The notes under the pieces are model-generated. The model ran no database searches. It worked only from the letters and a program-made list of their open reading frames with translations, and was not told where the DNA came from. Position numbers and translations under genes: made by a program. A DNA stretch of 64,000 nt. Source: Nostoc sp. CENA543. GTDB taxonomy: Bacteria > Cyanobacteriota > Cyanobacteriia > Cyanobacteriales > Nostocaceae. Position 1 is the stretch's first letter, and the number at the start of each line of letters is the position of its first letter. Positions 45,479 through 55,300 of this stretch are shown piece after piece. The DNA is taken from the NCBI RefSeq assembly GCF_002896875.1, contig NZ_CP023278.1, positions 3,410,001-3,474,000 on the forward strand, in the 5' to 3' direction.

Positions 45479-47389
45479 ATGCAGACACAAGACAGGGTAC
45501 AAGTCAATCAACTTGCAGAAGCGATCGCAGCTAGTCAACAATATTTGCTATCACTGCAAAATCCGGCTGGTTACTGGTGGGCTGAGTTGGAGTCTAATGT
45601 TACTATCACGGCTGAGGTGGTTTTACTCCATAAAATTTGGGGAACTGATCAAACTAGACCTCTGCATAAAATAGAAGCATATCTGCGTTCTCAGCAACGG
45701 CAGCACGGAGGCTGGGAATTATTTTATGATGATGGTGGTGAATTGAGTACGTCTGTTGAGGCGTATATGGCGTTACGGTTGCTGGGTGTGCCAGCTAGTG
45801 ACCCTGATATGATGCGGGCGCGAGATTTTATTCTCCAACGGGGCGGTATTAGTAAAACTCGCATCTTTACTAAATTTCACTTGGCTTTGGTGGGTTGTTA
45901 TGACTGGCGTGGTTTGCCTTCTCTACCGGCTTGGGTGATGCTATTACCAAAAGAATTTCCGGTGAATATCTATGAAATGTCAAGTTGGGCGCGTTCTAGC
46001 ACTGTGCCGTTGTTAATTGTCTTTGACCAAAAACCGGTTTTTGTGACTAATCCCAGCATCAATCTTGATGAGTTATACGCCGAAGGTGTAGAAAATGTCC
46101 AGTGGGAGTTACCCCGCAATAATGACTGGACAGATTTATTTCTTACCCTCGATGCGGGATTTAAATTAGCCGAAAGTTTTAATTTTATTCCTTTCCGCGA
46201 AGAAGGTATTAAAGCCGCAGAACAATGGATTTTAGAACGCCAAGAAGCAACAGGAGACTGGGGGGGAATTATTCCCGCTATGCTTAACTCTATGTTGGCT
46301 TTGCGGTGTCTAAATTATCATGTCAATGATCCCATTGTGGAACGGGGTTTACAAGCCATCGATAACTTTGCCATTGAGACAGAAGATAGTTACTGTGTCC
46401 AGCCTTGTGTTTCTCCAGTTTGGGATACAGCTTGGGTAATACGCGCATTTATAGATTCTGGTATTGCCCCAGATCATCCAGCGATCGCTAAAGCAGGAGA
46501 ATGGTTATTACAAAAGCAAATCCTTGACTATGGTGATTGGATGGTGAAAAATCGCCAAGGGAAACCGGGTGCTTGGGCGTTTGAGTTTGACAATCGATTT
46601 TATCCCGATGTAGATGATACAGCTGTAGTAGTTATGGCACTGCACGCCGCCAAGCTACCTAATGAACAATTAAAACAGATGGCTTGCGATCGCGCCTTGA
46701 AGTGGGTAGAGTCAATGCAGTGTAAACCTGGTGGTTGGGCAGCTTTTGATATTGACAATGACCAAGATTGGCTCAATGCCATACCCTATGGTGATTTGAA
46801 AGCAATGATTGACCCCAATACAGCCGATGTCACCGCTAGAGTTTTAGAAATGCTGGGTTTATGCAATTTATCCATTGCACCCCACAACCTAGAACGGGCG
46901 TTAAATTATTTATTAAACGAACAAGAAGCAGAAGGTTGTTGGTTTGGGCGTTGGGGTGTAAATTACATCTATGGGACAAGTGGTGTACTTTCAGCATTAG
47001 CTGCAATTTCACCTACAAAATATCAACGTCAAATCGAACGTGGTGCAGCTTGGTTAGTTAGCTGTCAAAACCCTGATGGCGGTTGGGGTGAAACCTGCCA
47101 AAGTTACAATGATCCTAGTCTCAAAGGCAAAGGACGCAGCACTGCCTCCCAAACAGCTTGGGCAATCATTGGTTTAATAGCAGCCGGAGAAGCCACCGGT
47201 AAATTTACCCGTGAATCTCTAGAAAAAGGAATTAATTATCTAGTATCCACTCAAAAATCTGATGGTAGCTGGTTTGAAGCAGACTTCACAGGTACAGGCT
47301 TCCCTTGTCACTTTTATCTCAAATACCACTATTACCAACAATATTTCCCCTTAATTGCCCTGGGTAGATATCAAAAGATTGGGCAATAG
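45479..47389 (+). CDS. shc: Squalene-hopene cyclase
   Basis: 636 residues, normal length. The catalytic acid motif is intact at 377-380 (DVDD in YPDVDDTAVV). Several QW motifs are visible (QNPAGYWWAEL, QRQHGGWELF, QNPDGGWGETCQS, QKSDGSWFE). It cyclises squalene to hopene at the membrane. It diverges from hpnB, so the two share a promoter region carrying a repeat. Confidence 0.95.
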   Translation: MQTQDRVQVNQLAEAIAASQQYLLSLQNPAGYWWAELESNVTITAEVVLLHKIWGTDQTRPLHKIEAYLRSQQRQHGGWELFYDDGGELSTSVEAYMALRLLGVPASDPDMMRARDFILQRGGISKTRIFTKFHLALVGCYDWRGLPSLPAWVMLLPKEFPVNIYEMSSWARSSTVPLLIVFDQKPVFVTNPSINLDELYAEGVENVQWELPRNNDWTDLFLTLDAGFKLAESFNFIPFREEGIKAAEQWILERQEATGDWGGIIPAMLNSMLALRCLNYHVNDPIVERGLQAIDNFAIETEDSYCVQPCVSPVWDTAWVIRAFIDSGIAPDHPAIAKAGEWLLQKQILDYGDWMVKNRQGKPGAWAFEFDNRFYPDVDDTAVVVMALHAAKLPNEQLKQMACDRALKWVESMQCKPGGWAAFDIDNDQDWLNAIPYGDLKAMIDPNTADVTARVLEMLGLCNLSIAPHNLERALNYLLNEQEAEGCWFGRWGVNYIYGTSGVLSALAAISPTKYQRQIERGAAWLVSCQNPDGGWGETCQSYNDPSLKGKGRSTASQTAWAIIGLIAAGEATGKFTRESLEKGINYLVSTQKSDGSWFEADFTGTGFPCHFYLKYHYYQQYFPLIALGRYQKIGQ

Positions 47390-47502
47390 GGAATGGGAGA
47401 AGAAAGAAGGCAGGGGGGCAGGGGGGCAGGGGGGCAGGGAGAAATGGGGAAATTTTTCTCCCCCTTGCACCCTGCGCCCTGCACCAATTCCTCTTCTATG
47501 CC

Positions 47503-47542
47503 CAAAAAAAAGGGGAAACAAGGTAAAGTACCTAATTTCCCC
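47503..47542 (-). terminator. Rho-independent terminator of the carotenoid-protein homologue gene
   Basis: On the minus strand GGGGAAA (47542-47536), an inner AGGTA/TACCT stem, TTTCCCC, then eight T (47511-47504). It lies about 30 bp after the stop of the 47572-48093 gene, so it fits as its terminator. Confidence 0.8.
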
Positions 47543-47571
47543 GTCTTCAGCAACACTGAAATTCTTTATGT

Positions 47572-48093
47572 TTAGACTTGAGTTTGCAGCACTTGTTTCA
47601 AGAAAGAGACTAAATCATCCGTGTCTAATGATTGCAGATTGCTTAAAACTTCTGTAGCTTGGTCTGAGGGGATGTAGTCGTCTGGGATGTCGATAACGGT
47701 GCTGCCTAATCGTTGTCCTAAGTAATACCAAAAAGCTAATTTCTCTTCGGCTTTGAGTGCGCCATATTCGCCTGTGGGAATTGTTGTGCCACCTTGGGCT
47801 AGTTCTACCATCGCTTTACTCGGATGGGGATCTAATATGGTTTCATCTTGATCATTCCTAGTAGCTGGTAGCAAATCACGCAAAGCAAAAATCTGTTCTT
47901 CTGGGGAAACTTGCTGAATTTGGGCTACTAATTCCGCAGCTTTTTGTGTGGGTAATTTATCTATATCACTGGTGGAGATTGTATCACTAACTTGCTCAAA
48001 CAATGCACCCAATACTACTAGGCGATCGTCTATATCTAATTGCTGGAAATTCGCTGCGGCTTGTTCTACAGGATTAACATTGGTAGAAGTCAT
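47572..48093 (-). CDS. Divergent helical carotenoid protein homologue (OCP N-terminal domain)
   Basis: 173 residues with an AGGAGG ribosome site. The overall pattern (QLDIDDRLVVLGALFEQV, SPEEQIFALRDLL, YGALKAEEKLAFWYYLGQRL, LSNLQSLDTDDLVSFLKQVL) is that of the all-helical OCP N-terminal domain. It keeps the FWYxLG segment (OCP Trp110 region), but the WFxYxEMG segment that carries OCP Trp41 and Tyr44 is replaced by LGALFEQVS. Carotenoid binding may be altered or lost. A clear HCP paralogue lies 708 bp upstream in the same direction. Confidence 0.75.
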   Translation of the reverse strand: MTSTNVNPVEQAAANFQQLDIDDRLVVLGALFEQVSDTISTSDIDKLPTQKAAELVAQIQQVSPEEQIFALRDLLPATRNDQDETILDPHPSKAMVELAQGGTTIPTGEYGALKAEEKLAFWYYLGQRLGSTVIDIPDDYIPSDQATEVLSNLQSLDTDDLVSFLKQVLQTQV

Positions 48094-48539
48094 AAAGCCC
48101 TCCTAAAAGATTATCATCTATTTGTTACTAAGGTGAATGTAATTTTTTACGGATTCAATTTATTTTTAATTTTATTCACCAAGTAAAAAAGTCAACGCCA
48201 AAATAAATTCGCCAAATGATTGTATTCACTTCGTTTAAGTTAAAAAAATATCTATGTCTAAAACACTATAAAAAGGCAGACGTAATCACACAAAAAAATA
48301 AATTTAAACCAGTCAAAAGGTAGAGGTTTTATTTTCAAATTTAATTTATATTCAAAAATACAAGGCAAAGGGCGTTACGAGCTTTGGGTGCATCTAACCT
48401 ATCAGAAATTCAAAAATAACAAAAGTAGATATTTAAAAATTATTCTCTTGTTCATTTATAAAAAATAAATTACACAAAAGTAAGTATAAAATTGTCTAAC
48501 TTTTAAACCTTTATCTCCGTCCCTAAACAAACAAGATAC

Positions 48540-48560
48540 CCGACTTATCAAAAAAGTCGG
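48540..48560. repeat. CCGACTT/AAGTCGG hairpin
   Basis: CCGACTT (48540-48546) and AAGTCGG (48554-48560) with an A-rich loop. Third member of the hairpin family at 19017 and 36293, with a shared ACAAGAT flank at two of the sites. Confidence 0.55.
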
Positions 48561-48637
48561 AAACCTAGACACAGTAAATTACTGCATCCTTCAACTATAG
48601 GATTACTATTCGATTTTTAAACAGATAAGTATATAGC

Positions 48638-48715
48638 TAGGGTGTGTTAGGAGTAAGCCGTAACGCTCCCAGGGGATTGATAGTAGGTGTGTTAGCAACA
48701 GCGTAACACACCCTA
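48638..48715. repeat. 78-bp element with perfect 12-bp terminal inverted repeats
   Basis: TAGGGTGTGTTA (48638-48649) and TAACACACCCTA (48704-48715) are exact inverted copies. The interior has GTAACGC and GCGTAAC segments. It resembles the GGTGCGTTACG-type repeats common in cyanobacteria. Confidence 0.65.
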
Positions 48716-48801
48716 CATATACTTATATTTTTTCTCCAAACCAAATTAGATTTTTATACTTTAATGAGTCAGAGAAAAAATACCAAGTTGAAACTTTTTT
48801 G

Positions 48802-49293
48802 TTAAATCTCAGCACCAGGTTTTGGTTCAGCACCCATTGGGGAAACATAGTCACGGAAAAGTGTAATTTGCTTTTCAAATGACAACGTTTTGATTCCATC
48901 TAAAAGCTCTTCTGCTTCATCAGAAAGTTCATAATCACCAGGCATCGGCACAATAGTATTATCGTCCATACCTTGAGCTAAACGATACCAAAATAGTAGT
49001 TTGGTTGTATCACTCAATGAGCCGTATTGACGACTGAGTCGATTATCTACACGGTTGATTAAATCGCGTTGTAACTGCAATTGTTCTTCATGGCTTAATT
49101 CTAGAACTTGATTAAATAAACCTTCAGCAATTTCTGGAGAAGCAGTGCTAGCATTAGGTGCTGCTGGTGTAACCGATTCACCCATTTCTGTGTAGATAAA
49201 CCAGAATAAAGCCAACTGTTCGTCTGTATCTAATTGTCGCCATGCTTGAATATGTTGGCGAATAGTTGGATCACCAGTTTGTGTAAAAGTCAT
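48802..49293 (-). CDS. Helical carotenoid protein (HCP)
   Basis: 163 residues. Closely follows the N-terminal domain of orange carotenoid protein: QLDTDEQLALFWFIYTEMG (Trp and Tyr equivalents of OCP Trp41 and Tyr44 present), LSHEEQLQLQRDLINR, and TKLLFWYRLAQGM (Trp110 equivalent present). HCPs bind a keto-carotenoid and quench singlet oxygen or phycobilisome excitation. The OCP C-terminal sensor domain is absent, as in all HCPs. The HCP subtype cannot be fixed from sequence alone. Confidence 0.88.
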   Translation of the reverse strand: MTFTQTGDPTIRQHIQAWRQLDTDEQLALFWFIYTEMGESVTPAAPNASTASPEIAEGLFNQVLELSHEEQLQLQRDLINRVDNRLSRQYGSLSDTTKLLFWYRLAQGMDDNTIVPMPGDYELSDEAEELLDGIKTLSFEKQITLFRDYVSPMGAEPKPGAEI

Positions 49294-49585
49294 AATGATT
49301 GCGGTTGTGATTATTTCATTAGCAACCCTAACAAGTCTCAGTGAGGTTTAAAACCATACCCAAGATATAATTACGCTCATCAGAAAGTAGAATTGTCTAT
49401 CAGTATTTATAGATAATTTACTGGCGTAGGAAGGTAACAAGGAAGAGGGAACCGGGAACAGGAAACAGAAAAGCACAGGTAAGACTTTTCATAGCCAAAC
49501 ATAAAAAAGCGACTAATATTTTTACTCAGCACTCACTACTCACTAGTCATTACTCAGCACTCACTCACCATCATTGCTGCTTTTC

Positions 49586-51805
49586 ATGAGAAAATCTCAG
49601 CAACAAACACGAAAAGTGTTGTGTATACATCCTCCCTACTCCCTATTTTCAGACAGTGTTATGGCTTATCAACTCGTTCGTCAGTTCAGCGAAGAAGATT
49701 GTGGAGCAGCTTGTCTGGCTACAGTAGCCAAGCACTACGGGCGTATACTGAGTATGAGCCGTGTTCGTGAGGCTGTAGGTACAGGACAACTGGGTACTTC
49801 TTTATTAGGGCTAAAACGAGGTTCGGAAGTTTTAGGATTTAATGCTAGGGGTGTAAGAGTTGCCATAGAAATTTTAGAACAACTACATCAGCTATCTTTA
49901 CCAGCGATTATTCATTGGCAAGGTAATCATTGGGTAGTTTTATATGGCAAAAAAGGAAAGTGGTTTATTATAGCTGATCCGGCTGTTGGGGTGCGTTATC
50001 TCACCAAAGATGAATTATTAGCGGGTTGGGGAAATCGCCTCATGCTTTTACTTGAGCCGGATAATATCCGCTTTTTTAGTCAACCCCATGAGAATTTAAG
50101 TAAGTTTCAGCGTTTTTTGCAGCCTGTATGGAATAATCGCGCTATTCTGACAGAAGCTTTTTTACTTAACATTTTTTTGGGATTGCTATCCTTAATTTAT
50201 CCTTTTTTATTACAGTTACTCACTGATGAAGTGTTAGTACGTGGAGATAATCAATTATTAACAACAGTGATGATTGCTGCTGTTGTCATGAATTTGATGA
50301 GTAGTATTGTCAGACTAGTACAATCAAATTTAATTACCCACTTTTCTCAAAAATTGCAACTAGGATTAGTGCTGGAGTTTGGGAAGCAAATTCTTCAGTT
50401 ACCACTGATATATTATGAGTCGCATCGTAGTGGTGAAGTTATTAGTCGTTTGCGGGATATCCAAGAAATTAATCAGTTAGTTTCTCAATCAGTGATTGGA
50501 TTACCCAGTCAACTATTTATTGCTGTAGTATCTCTAGTTTTTATGTTTTTTTACAGTGGTAAATTGACAATTATGGCATTAATATTTGCCATCTTAATGT
50601 CAGTGTCAACTGTGATTTTTTTACCACTTCTGCAACAAAAAACTCGTTCTTTATTAGTTTTAGAAGCTGAAAATCAAGGAATTTTAGTTGAAACTTTTAA
50701 AAGTGCTATTACTCTCAAGAGTGCAACTATAGCTCCCCAGTTATGGGAAGAGTTGCAAGAACAATTTGGTAAACTAGCAAATTTGGCATTGAAAACTATA
50801 CAAATTTCCACAATTAATAATGTCTTTTCGAGTCTAGTATTAGCAACGAGTAGCGTAATTTTATTGTGGTTTGGTAGTAGTTTAGCCATTACACGAGAAA
50901 TAACTTTTGGGCAATTATTAGCATTCAATAGTATGAATGGAAATTTCCTGAGCTTTATTGGTGCGTTAATTGGCTTTTCTAATGCGATTGTCCAAGCGAA
51001 AACTTCATTGCAGCGTTTAGAAGATGTTATTGATACAACGCCTGAAAGCCAAGGTAATGAACAAAAATCTTGGGTAAAAATTTCTGCTAATGCTGATATT
51101 GTTTGTACTAATTTAAAGTTTCACTATGCAGGTAGAGTAGATTTATTACAAGACTTTTCTATCACCATTCCTGGAGGTAAAGTAATTGCTATAGTAGGTC
51201 AATCTGGTTGTGGCAAAAGTACCTTAGCTAAGTTGATTTCAGGGCTTTATACTCTACAGTCTGGTAATATTAGAATAGGTGATTATAATTTGCCAGATAT
51301 TGCTCTAGAAAATTTGCGTCAGCAAGTTGTATTAGTTCCTCAAGATGCACAATTTTGGAGTCGTTCTATTGTTGATAATTTTCGCTTAAGTATCCCAGAA
51401 ATTACTTTTGAAGAGATAGTTAAAGCTTGTAAAATTACAGGTGCAGACGAATTTATTAGTTATCTACCAGATAAATATCAAACTGTCTTGGGTGAATTTG
51501 GTGCTAATCTTTCTGGTGGACAGCGTCAGAGATTAGCTATAGCGAGAGCAATTGTTGGTAATCCACCTATTCTAATTATGGATGAATCTACAGGTTCTAT
51601 TGACCCATCTAGTGAATCAAGATTACTAGAGCAATTATTGAGCGATCGCAGTGGTAAAACTACAATTATGATTACTCATCGTCTCCATGTCATGCAACGT
51701 GCAGATTGGATAATTGTCCTTGATGAAGGACGATTGATTGGAGAAGGTACTTTTGCAGATTTAACAGCATCAGTAAAAAAGCCTTTGTCTTTTTTAGGGA
51801 TGTAA
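49586..51805 (+). CDS. Peptidase-containing ABC exporter (C39 bacteriocin-type)
   Basis: 739 residues from ATG 49586; an alternative ATG at 49661 (MAYQLVRQF) would start exactly at the peptidase domain. C39 peptidase (about 26-150) with Cys in EEDCGAACLATVAKHYG, His in IHWQGNHWVVLYG, and Asp in IIADPAVG. Then a six-segment membrane domain and an ATPase with GQSGCGKST, LSGGQRQRLAIARA, ILIMDEST. Such exporters cleave a GG leader and secrete the peptide. No precursor gene was found next to it. Confidence 0.9.
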   Translation: MRKSQQQTRKVLCIHPPYSLFSDSVMAYQLVRQFSEEDCGAACLATVAKHYGRILSMSRVREAVGTGQLGTSLLGLKRGSEVLGFNARGVRVAIEILEQLHQLSLPAIIHWQGNHWVVLYGKKGKWFIIADPAVGVRYLTKDELLAGWGNRLMLLLEPDNIRFFSQPHENLSKFQRFLQPVWNNRAILTEAFLLNIFLGLLSLIYPFLLQLLTDEVLVRGDNQLLTTVMIAAVVMNLMSSIVRLVQSNLITHFSQKLQLGLVLEFGKQILQLPLIYYESHRSGEVISRLRDIQEINQLVSQSVIGLPSQLFIAVVSLVFMFFYSGKLTIMALIFAILMSVSTVIFLPLLQQKTRSLLVLEAENQGILVETFKSAITLKSATIAPQLWEELQEQFGKLANLALKTIQISTINNVFSSLVLATSSVILLWFGSSLAITREITFGQLLAFNSMNGNFLSFIGALIGFSNAIVQAKTSLQRLEDVIDTTPESQGNEQKSWVKISANADIVCTNLKFHYAGRVDLLQDFSITIPGGKVIAIVGQSGCGKSTLAKLISGLYTLQSGNIRIGDYNLPDIALENLRQQVVLVPQDAQFWSRSIVDNFRLSIPEITFEEIVKACKITGADEFISYLPDKYQTVLGEFGANLSGGQRQRLAIARAIVGNPPILIMDESTGSIDPSSESRLLEQLLSDRSGKTTIMITHRLHVMQRADWIIVLDEGRLIGEGTFADLTASVKKPLSFLGM

Positions 51806-51847
51806 GAGTAATGAGTAATGAGTAATGAGTAATGAGTAATGAGTAGA
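51806..51847. repeat. Heptamer array (TGAGTAA)
   Basis: GAGTAAT units between the exporter and the four-helix protein genes, which converge here. A second ACTCATT array lies on the other side of that gene (52260-52312). Confidence 0.85.
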
Positions 51848-51854
51848 TTATTTT

Positions 51855-52226
51855 TTATTTGTCTTTCAATTTGTTGATTGAAGTTGTTAATATCTTAATA
51901 ATTTTTTCGTTCTCTTCTATCAGATTTTGAAATTTTAATTCGGACACCAACTCAGACTTTATCATTATTTTTATCCAATAAAGGGTTTCATTAGCTTCTT
52001 TTAAAGCTATAGAATACTTATTGATGAAGTCTTTATTTGATTGTGCATATTTAGCTTCTGAACAGTTTGCACCTATTGATGTCCCACTTCTTAAAAATTG
52101 TTGAGACAAAATTTTACCCGCGTCGTCAAAAGGTCTTTTATTTAGCTCGGAATAAGCTTTGATAACTCTTATTGCAAATTTTTCTGTTCTTTCTTGAATA
52201 CTGATATTTGCGTTATAATTAATCAT
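51855..52226 (-). CDS. Four-helix-bundle protein (23S rRNA intervening-sequence type)
   Basis: 123 residues from ATG 52226. Family signature visible: LRSGTSIGANCSEAKYAQSN, then ALKEANETLYWIKIM. These proteins resemble the one encoded in 23S rRNA intervening sequences and Avd of diversity-generating retroelements. No rRNA or reverse transcriptase is nearby. The gene is a free-standing unit flanked by heptamer arrays on both sides, suggesting it was brought in as a cassette. Confidence 0.85.
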   Translation of the reverse strand: MINYNANISIQERTEKFAIRVIKAYSELNKRPFDDAGKILSQQFLRSGTSIGANCSEAKYAQSNKDFINKYSIALKEANETLYWIKIMIKSELVSELKFQNLIEENEKIIKILTTSINKLKDK

Positions 52227-52259
52227 GAGCAAAAAAGACTTTTGTAGTTAAATTTTACT

Positions 52260-52312
52260 TAATAAGTAATGAGTATTTATTCATTACTCATTACTCATTA
52301 CTCATTACTTAA
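52260..52312. repeat. Heptamer array (ATTACTC)
   Basis: ATTACTC units between the four-helix protein gene and the end of the TPR-CHAT gene. Confidence 0.85.
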
Positions 52313-52331
52313 TCACCCTGCACCCCTAAAA

Positions 52332-55300
52332 TTACAACCCATTCCCAATTAAGATAAATGAAGCCCAATAATAGGGGTGTTGAAATTGGCTATTTGCTGC
52401 TGTTAATAATTGCAGTTGTGCGTTGCGTAAAGCTTCAGATTTAGTGATTTTTCCAGTTTTTAAATTTGCGTAAAACGCATCCATTAAGGCTTGTGTTCCA
52501 CCATCGGAAACAGCCCAAAGAGAAGCAACAGAAGCTTTAGCACCTGTAAGCTGGATTTGATATCCTAAACCGAGAATTTCTTGTCCGTTACCTAATTGTT
52601 TACCTAAGCCAGTTTGACAAGCACTTAACACTACTAAATCGACATTAGGTAAAGACCAATTTTCTATATCTTTGAGGGTGACGCGTTCACCATCACCAAA
52701 AAGAATAAATGAATCTTCAGGATCACCACTAACTAACATTCCATGTGTAGCTAAATGTACAATTTTGTAGTCATTCATCTGGGGAATGACTACTTTAGTG
52801 CTGAATTCTTTATCTAATAAAATCTTTGTGTCTTTGATTGTTTTTGCTAAGTTTTCGACCTCAGTTTTCGCAAATTCTAACCCACTCAATACCTCTTTTC
52901 TTTCTCCAACAGCTACTTGATAATCACCTTTGGTAAAGGCTGCGGCTAGTGTGGGTAAGGAGGCTGGGGTTTTGTTGTTTAATTTTGTCAAACTAGCAGC
53001 AGTGATATTATTCACAATATACTTTTCAACTAGCCAGTTTTTCCCATCATATAATGCTGCTAACGGTATATATCTGAGTTTACTATCTGGAGCATAGATA
53101 ATTGCTTGAGCATTAGCTTGTTTGAGGTCATTTTCTATGGGTTTAATTAGCCAATTATATAATTTACTCGCTGGGGTTTTACTATCTTTGTAAGGTACAA
53201 CTATCGTTTGGCGAAATTCCGCAATTGTCTGATTTAATTCTGTGGCTTTGACTGCGACTGGACGATGAATTGGGGGTGAATCAGCAGTTACTACAACTAA
53301 CTCTAGTCTGTCTTCTAGAACTAAGGGATATAATAAAACCGCTTGTTGATTTAACTGACGTAAATTATCTCGTAGTGAGTTGAGTTGACGTAAGCTTAAG
53401 TTTTCCTGCCCAGAATTTGCAGATAGTTGCTGTACTAGGGCGACTACAGCCGGATTTTTGGTAAATTTATTAAACTCAGCTGCAATTGTTTGTTCTAATT
53501 TCACTAATTCTGTAAGACGTTTTTCCTGTGCTGGTGTACGTGAACTTTGGGGAATTTTACGCAGATTTGTGAGTTCTTGTCCCAAGGCGATCGCTTTATC
53601 TTGAATCGCGCTATATTTTTGTGTAATGTCTTGTTCTTGTGGCTTTAATGGTAGATTTTGTGGTGCGGGTGTTTCTGTATTTGTTCCCCGTTGTCCATTA
53701 TTAACTACGGCTGTTTTCTTGGGTGTACTGCGTTGAGTTCCTATAAAGTCATTCATTTCTTGGATTTTAAGTAAATCCAAAACTTGCTGTGCTTCACTGG
53801 GGCGATTTTGTTTGAGTAATAAATCAGCTAAACGGCGATATCTTTCGGCAACGGTTTCTGTATATGATTGTTGAATATTAGTGGGTAAAACACGCAAATT
53901 TTGCCGAATTACTTCTGTTAAATTGACTGATTGTTTATAAAATGCAATGGCTAGCTGTGGTTGATTTTGTGCAGATAGGCTATCAGCTAAAAACTTCAGG
54001 GTTGTAGCTTCACTGGCTTTATCACTAACTTCCCGATGTATGGCTAAAGCTTGCTGATATAGTTCCCCAGCTTTGGCGAGTTGGTTTTGTTGTTGATAGA
54101 TTTGTCCTACATTACTTATTGTCACACCTTCACCAGTGCGATCGCCTACTTGTTTATAAATAGTTAAGGCTTGTTGATTTAACTCAATGGCTTGGGGATA
54201 TTTACCTTGCTCACTTTGTACCCTAGCTATATTATTCAGTGTGACTGCTACGCCTGGTTGATAGTTGTTTTCCTTATAGATATTGAGTGCTTGTTGATAA
54301 AGTTTTAAAGCTTGCTCATATTTACCCAAATTAGCATAAATTTGCCCAATATTATTTAAATTTACTGCCCTACCTTGGAACTGAAATGAGTCTTTACCAA
54401 AAGCCTCCCCTACAACAGCACGACTACTAAATTGCTGTACGGCTTGAGAATTTTGACCCAGATAATCGTATAGTAATTTAATATCTTGCTTATTTAGTTC
54501 CTCAGAATTTGTACTACCTAGTCGTTGATATATATTGGCTGACTTCTCTGCTAGTTCCAAAGACTTTTGATACTGCCCCAAACTAAAATAAACACCCGCT
54601 AAATTATTCATAGTTGCTGCTTGTGTACCCAGATAATTAGAGCAGCATTCCTGTAGACTATTTAAAGCTTGTTGATAGGCATCTAAAGCTTGAGTATAGT
54701 TACCCAAATTAACGTGAACAACACCAATATTATTAAGAGTTTGAATACTGCCAATTTTATCATTACTGGCTTTTTGGAGAGCTAAACTTTGTTGATAAAA
54801 ATCCAAGGCTTTAGCATATTGTCCCAGGCGAAAATAAACCGCACCTACATCACCCAGGATAATTTTTTCACTGCTAGTATAACTAGAGTCTGTAGAGTTA
54901 GTAGCTTTCAATTCCTTGATAATGGCTAAAGCACTTTGGTATGTTTCTATAGCTTTAACATTCTGCCCCAAATTGACATAAATTTCACCCATATAAGAAA
55001 GGGGTATCCATTCATTTTGTTTGTCACGGGTTTTTCTGTGAATCTCTAAAGACGATTGAAAATACTCCAGTGCTTTAGGATATTCGCCTTGACGAAAATA
55101 TACATAGCCGATGTTAACAAGGGCGTTAGCTTCTCCAGCTGCTGCACCATATTTTCTGAACATAGCTAACGCCTGTTGGAATTGCGTTAAGGCGGCTTGT
55201 AGTTCATTTAACCCAACAAAGTCTTTATAAATCACACCCTCAGCATTATTATTCAGCATAATTGCTTCTGTGATTTGTTCTTCTGCTGTGGGTGTTGGTG

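Larger units (their letters stand above)
48094..48801. other. Long intergenic region between the two HCP genes
   Basis: AT-rich, with a CCGACTT hairpin (48540-48560) and a 78-bp inverted-repeat element (48638-48715). No coding frame. It must contain the promoter of the 47572-48093 gene. Confidence 0.5.

Noticed and set aside
47355-47657. Frames of 60-100 codons between shc and the HCP homologue
   Set aside because: They translate GGGGCAGG-type repeats and the terminator hairpin; no ribosome site and no family resemblance.
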